The notes under the pieces were generated by a model, which was not told the DNA's origin, searched no databases, and was given only the letters and a program-made list of their open reading frames with translations. Source: AG25 sp035604455 (GTDB lineage Bacteria > Gemmatimonadota > Gemmatimonadetes > Gemmatimonadales > GWC2-71-9). From it: a stretch of 64,000 bases of DNA. Made by a program: the position numbers and the translations under genes. This document shows, piece by piece, positions 60,625 to 64,000 of this stretch (its first letter is position 1; the number at the start of each line of letters is the position of its first letter). The DNA is taken from positions 9,475 through 73,474 of the forward strand of contig DATNIM010000158.1 in assembly GCA_035604455.1 (NCBI GenBank), in the 5' to 3' direction.

Positions 60625-60801
60625 TTACTTCGGCGGGAGGATCTTGAACATCCCGGTGCCGCACACCGGGCAGACGCCTTTCAATGCGGGCCGGCCGTTT
60701 GCCATCTTCACTTCCTGCGCGTTCGAGATCTTGCGCTTGGCCTTGCACTTCACGCAGTAGCCCTCGTCGGCGGCCATCGGGGTCTTTGCAGCCTTCGCCA
60801 T
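60625..60801 (-). CDS. DUF5679 zinc-ribbon mini-protein (58 aa)
   Basis: A complete 58-aa gene, easily missed. The minus strand reads MAKAAKTPMAADEGY and then CVKCKAKRKIS, a central NGRPALKGVC, and CPVCGTGMFKIL. The four Cys (16, 19, 44, 47) make a zinc ribbon, and the pattern GYCVKCKAKR with GRPA.KG.CP.CGT matches DUF5679. AGGGAGGAG lies 6 nt before the ATG. Function unknown; related proteins are often chromatin- or RNA-associated, which is not shown here. Confidence 0.85.
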   Translation of the reverse strand: MAKAAKTPMAADEGYCVKCKAKRKISNAQEVKMANGRPALKGVCPVCGTGMFKILPPK

Positions 60802-61112
60802 GTCGCTCCTCCCTTGGGGCTAAACCGGGGTCGGGCGTGACGCCCCACCGTCCCAGGACCTCACGCGCCTCAACATAACAATCTTTGCTGGCGCAAGGGG
60901 AGCGGGGCCCATCGCCGATGGACGCAAAGCACGGTGGCCCCGTGCGTTGCGTTACGACAGGGCGCGATCAAGGGTGCGGGCGCCAATGCGCCAACCGACC
61001 CTTTGAGCGCGCTCGCGACGCGCAGCGACGCCGTTTGGGAGCGGTCCCCGGATCCGCGTCCAGGTGCGTGCGGACGTGTCGCGCGCGGCCGTGTATGTTC
61101 ACCCACGGTCGA
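60802..61112. other. Intergenic region with two tandem hairpins
   Basis: A 311-bp stretch without a convincing gene between the divergent DUF5679 and DUF255 genes. On the + strand a small hairpin CCATC-GCC-GATGG (60909-60921) is followed at once by a 12-bp hairpin with one mismatch (ACGCAA-A-GCACGG 60922-60934 with CCGTGC-G-TTGCGT 60940-60952). The middle contains GGACGCAAAGC. No clear promoter boxes were found for either gene. The rest shows no recognised element. Confidence 0.4.
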
Positions 61113-62630
61113 ATGCGCTCCCTTCTCGCCCTCTCGTTGCTCGGATTCGCGCTCGCTTGCCGAGGCGAGCACGCGAACCTGAGCAACGAGATGCCGCAAA
61201 CGCTCACGCCGTACCTCGCCTACGGCCGCAGTCAGCCGGTGACGTGGCAGGGATGGTATCCCGAGACGTTCAAGCTCGCGGGTCGATTCGACCGGCCGAT
61301 CCTGTTGGCGATCGGCGCCGGGGCCTGTCGGGCGTGTGCCCAAATGGACCGCGAGACCTACGACGATCCGATGCTCGCCGCAGTGATTGATTCGCTGTTC
61401 ATCCCGGTCCGGGTGGACGCGGACGAGCGCCCCGATCTCGCCCACCGCTACGAGACCGCGGTGAACGTGCTCACGGGCTTGCGCGGCTACCCACTGACGG
61501 TGTTCCTCACGCCGGAAGGGTCGGCGTTCTTTGGCGGGACCTACTTCCCCGCGGACGATCCGCTCACGGGCCGCGGCATGCGCCAGATCCTCCCCGAGGT
61601 CGCGAGGAGTTTCCACGCCCAGCATGCCTTCGTGCTGCGCCACGCCGCGCTGGTGCACCAGTTGGCCTACCAGCGGGCCGAGGGTGCGCGGGGCGTTCTC
61701 GGGGCGGCACTCGTGGCCCGAGGGGTGGACAGCGTGCGCGAGGCGCTCGCCATCGCGTTGCGGGAGCACGCGCGGGTGGGTACGCTCGACGGCGCCGAGG
61801 GCGCAGCACTTCTCTTCGAGGCCGCATCGGGCAACACGCCCGCCGACTCGAGCGATCTCGACGTGGCCCGTGGGGTCCTCGATGTGTATGTCGATTCGGC
61901 GCAGGTGCCCGACTTTGAGGACGCTCCGAGCCTCGAGCGCGCGGCGGCGCTCAGTGCTCTCATCGTGGGGTGGCAGCGGACGGCGGATCCTCGCTATCGT
62001 GAGGCCGCGCGCGTCGAGCTTGATACCCTGGTGCGGCAAGCGTCGTCGGGCGAGCGCGTCGTGTTCACGGATCGCGAAGCGTTCGTCATGGGCGCATTGC
62101 TCCGAGCGGGGGCGGCGCTCGGCGACACGCCGGCCCTGCAGGTTGCCCAAGGCAACCTGGACACACTCCTCGCCGGTGCCTATGTCCCGACGCAGGGGAC
62201 CCGCCACGCCCCGGGACCGCCCACGGCGATGCCGTTGCTGCTCGGGGATCAAGTGGAACTCGCGAGCGCCTGCCTGACGGCGGCCGCGGCGACGAAGGAC
62301 CAGCGCTACCTGGGTTTCGCGGAGGACCTCATCGCCGTCGTGGAGCGCGGGTTCGCGGACCCCACCGGCGGGTACTTCGACGCCAACGGCGCGGACCCCG
62401 TGGCCCCGGCCTTTGGCGAACGCACCAAGCAGGTGCTCGACGGAGCGCTCCCGGGCGCGAACGCCGCCGCGGCCGCGGTCCTCATCGGGTTGACCGACGC
62501 GACGCACGAGCCCGGGTTCCGGCAGCGGGCCGAGGCCACGCTCGAAGCGTTCGCCGGCCAGCTCCCTTCGGCGGGCCTTCGAGCGGCGACCTACCTGCGC
62601 GCCGCCGAGGCCATCCTGCCCCAGCGCTAG
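61113..62630 (+). CDS. DUF255 (YyaL/SSP411-like) thioredoxin-fold lipoprotein
   Basis: A 505-aa protein with lipoprotein signal MRSLLALSLLGFALAC (lipid Cys16). Residues ~50-170 form the DUF255 thioredoxin-like domain, with the redox pair in GACRACAQMDRETYDDP (the family norm is CHWCHVMEHESF) and GLRGYPLTVFLTPEG with the cis-Pro, then FFGGTYFPADD. The rest is helical, resembling the family's six-hairpin glycosidase-like half but much shorter (about 505 against ~680 aa). The start at 61113 gives the cleanest lipobox; 61095 is possible. Confidence 0.85.
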   Translation: MRSLLALSLLGFALACRGEHANLSNEMPQTLTPYLAYGRSQPVTWQGWYPETFKLAGRFDRPILLAIGAGACRACAQMDRETYDDPMLAAVIDSLFIPVRVDADERPDLAHRYETAVNVLTGLRGYPLTVFLTPEGSAFFGGTYFPADDPLTGRGMRQILPEVARSFHAQHAFVLRHAALVHQLAYQRAEGARGVLGAALVARGVDSVREALAIALREHARVGTLDGAEGAALLFEAASGNTPADSSDLDVARGVLDVYVDSAQVPDFEDAPSLERAAALSALIVGWQRTADPRYREAARVELDTLVRQASSGERVVFTDREAFVMGALLRAGAALGDTPALQVAQGNLDTLLAGAYVPTQGTRHAPGPPTAMPLLLGDQVELASACLTAAAATKDQRYLGFAEDLIAVVERGFADPTGGYFDANGADPVAPAFGERTKQVLDGALPGANAAAAAVLIGLTDATHEPGFRQRAEATLEAFAGQLPSAGLRAATYLRAAEAILPQR

Positions 62631-62698
62631 GCCAGATGCCCTCTGGCGCGCTTCAGCCTGCACCAATAGCGTGACGCCCTGACGCCAGCATAGGTCTC

Positions 62699-63259
62699 AT
62701 GAACGGAAGCGAGCTGTCCGACGCTGACATCGTGGCTCGGGTTCTAGGCGGGGATCAGGAGGCTTTCGGCCTCGTGATCAAGCGCTACGAACCCGGGCTG
62801 ATGCGCTATGCGGCGCGGATGCTCGGCAGCTGGGACGCCGCGGCCGACGCGGTCGCCGAAGGGCTGGTTCGGGCGTTTCGACACCTGGCCAGCTGCCGCG
62901 ACCCGGCGCGGTTACGGACATGGCTCTATCGGATCGTGTCCAACCGGTGCAAGAGCCATCTCGCGCGGCGACCCACGGGCGACGTCTCGATCGACGACGT
63001 ACCGCCCATGGCGGACGCGGCCGACAACGAGGCCGCGCTGGAGCGGGCCGAGCAGATGGCCCAGGTCGAACGGGCTCTCGAGACGCTGTCGGCTGAAAAG
63101 CGGGAGGCGTTCCTCCTGAAGCACGTCGAAGGGTTGAGCTACGAAGAAATGGCCGCGGTGACGGGCGAGCGCGTGCCGACGCTGAAGATGCGGGTGCACC
63201 GGGCCCGAGAGGCCTTGCTCGCCGCACTCGAGGAGATGGAGGAGTCGGAGGACCCATGA
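62699..63259 (+). CDS. ECF RNA polymerase sigma factor
   Basis: A 186-aa sigma factor: region 2 (about 10-75, FGLVIKRYEPGLMRYAARML, DPARLRTWLYRIVSNRCKS) and region 4 (about 120-180, RALETLSAEKREAFLLKHVEGLSYEEMAAVTGERVPTLKMRVHRARE). Its stop overlaps the start of a transmembrane protein gene (ATGA), the usual position of an anti-sigma factor. Confidence 0.93.
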   Translation: MNGSELSDADIVARVLGGDQEAFGLVIKRYEPGLMRYAARMLGSWDAAADAVAEGLVRAFRHLASCRDPARLRTWLYRIVSNRCKSHLARRPTGDVSIDDVPPMADAADNEAALERAEQMAQVERALETLSAEKREAFLLKHVEGLSYEEMAAVTGERVPTLKMRVHRAREALLAALEEMEESEDP

Positions 63260-63864
63260 ACCCGCTCGATCCGCGCCTGCACCAGGCGCTCGATGGTGAC
63301 GGGCCGGGCGGCAATCTGCCACCCGCGCTCGAGCGGCAGCGCGCCCGGCTGGAGCAGGCGGCGGTGCTGCTCGCGACGGGGCGCGAGTCCCCAAGCGTGG
63401 CGGCGCGCGTGATGGCGACCGTGCGCCATCCGCTGCCGGCGCGGCGGGCGCGCCTGCTGCGCTGGCTCTTCACGCCGCGCGCGATCGTCCTGCGGATCCG
63501 ACCGGCCTGGAGCCTCGCGCTCGCCGCTGGGATCTTGCTTGTCTCGCTCTTGCCCGCCCCCGGACCCCAGCTGCCGCTCGGCGCGGAAGAGGGCATCGCC
63601 CAGTTCGTCGCGCGGTTCCCGGGCGCGCGCTCGGTGTCGGTCGTCGGGTCGTTCAACGACTGGCAGCCCGACCAGATCCCGCTCGAGGACCGCGACAAGG
63701 ACGGCGTATGGCGCGGCGTGGTTGTTTTGCCGGCTGGCACGCACGAGTACATGTTCGTCGTCGACGGCGAGCGCTGGGTGCCTGATCCCTTGGCGGGCCG
63801 CTACGTCGAAGACGATTTCGGTCGGCAGAACTCGCTCCTCATCGTCCGCGCCGAAAAGCGATGA
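63256..63864 (+). CDS. Putative anti-sigma factor with C-terminal CBM48 (glycogen-binding-like) domain
   Basis: A 202-aa membrane protein. Residues 1-75 are a cytosolic, basic helical part; one transmembrane helix is at about 83-103; the outside part (115-202) is a CBM48/AMPK-type carbohydrate-binding domain: ARSVSVVGSFNDWQPDQIPLEDRDKDGVWRGVVVLPAGTHEYMFVVDGERWVPDPLAG. Position after the ECF sigma gene suggests anti-sigma function, though no ZAS motif (HxxxCxxC) is seen. The sensed ligand could be a glucan or similar sugar, or the domain may bind protein; this is inference. Confidence 0.75.
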   Translation: MNPLDPRLHQALDGDGPGGNLPPALERQRARLEQAAVLLATGRESPSVAARVMATVRHPLPARRARLLRWLFTPRAIVLRIRPAWSLALAAGILLVSLLPAPGPQLPLGAEEGIAQFVARFPGARSVSVVGSFNDWQPDQIPLEDRDKDGVWRGVVVLPAGTHEYMFVVDGERWVPDPLAGRYVEDDFGRQNSLLIVRAEKR

Positions 63865-64000
63865 AGCTCTCGGCCCTGCTCTTCTGGGCCGCGGCTCCAC
63901 TCGCCGCGCAGAGCGTGGCCGGGCGCCTCGAGGGCCGCATGCCGGCTGCGGCGATCCCCGTGGTGGATTCCCTCGTGCAGGTGGCGGCGGGCGAGCGCCT
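63861..64000 (+). CDS. Exported protein (3' partial)
   Basis: The gene starts with an ATGA overlap with the CBM48 gene and runs off the window end. The visible 46 residues begin with a signal peptide (MKLSALLFWAAAPLAAQS) and a short segment GRLEGRMPAAAIPVVDSLVQ. It belongs to the sigma/anti-sigma operon. Function not recognised. Confidence 0.7.
   Translation, partial: MKLSALLFWAAAPLAAQSVAGRLEGRMPAAAIPVVDSLVQVAAGER

Noticed and set aside
1..64000. tRNA, rRNA, CRISPR, insertion sequences, integrases and phage genes
   Set aside because: No tRNA T-loop patterns, direct-repeat arrays, transposases, integrases or structural phage genes were recognised on either strand.

Overview
The window is a dense, roughly 70% GC chromosomal segment with about 55 protein genes, many GTG starts and frequent 4-nt ATGA/GTGA overlaps. 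The gene content suggests a free-living, prototrophic Gram-negative-type bacterium, most like the Gemmatimonadota or a related high-GC phylum. The reasons are large exported Asp-box (BNR/VPS10-like) propeller proteins, exported DPP-IV-type peptidase, several lipoproteins, Ku/LigD end joining, and an ECF sigma factor next to a CBM48 membrane protein. This placement is inference from gene content. No tRNA, rRNA, CRISPR array, prophage or insertion sequence was seen.

Region 1 (1-23 kb) is amino-acid biosynthesis. A + strand operon dapE'-dapB-dapA-dapD-dapC-asd makes the succinylase lysine/diaminopimelate branch. After a minus-strand block (FAH hydrolase, ABM-like protein, TfoX-like protein) and proC comes a minus-strand operon thrB-thrA-thrC. 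Back to back with it is a + strand branched-chain operon leuA-ilvB-ilvN-ilvC-leuC-leuD-leuB, with ilvD convergent at its end. The 458-bp divergent region between thrB and leuA is the regulatory centre. It holds two sigma-70-like promoters, a 32-codon leucine-rich leader peptide with competing RNA hairpins (a classic attenuator), and a separate intrinsic terminator just before thrB.

Region 2 (23-33 kb) encodes an exported beta-propeller protein, a coiled-coil lipoprotein, DNA glycosylase Tag, an HtrA protease, EF-P, a DUF2779 nuclease, an Ig-like lipoprotein and a DUF72 protein. Region 3 (32-39.5 kb) is a DNA-repair block: MerR-TPR regulator and Ku on the minus strand, then divergent LigD, an alpha/beta hydrolase, an EVE-domain protein and an aldehyde dehydrogenase.

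Region 4 (39.5-50 kb) covers a nucleoside transporter, a second larger propeller protein, a DPP-IV-like peptidase, an MFS transporter, and agmatine-to-putrescine genes. Region 5 (50-58 kb) has a PEBP protein, two membrane proteins, a methyltransferase, a NarL-type two-component pair, a membrane sensor without an output domain and a second soluble histidine kinase. Region 6 (58-64 kb) has VOC, P5C dehydrogenase and HmuY-like genes, an unlisted 58-aa DUF5679 zinc ribbon, a DUF255 lipoprotein, and an ECF sigma/CBM48/exported-protein operon cut by the window end.
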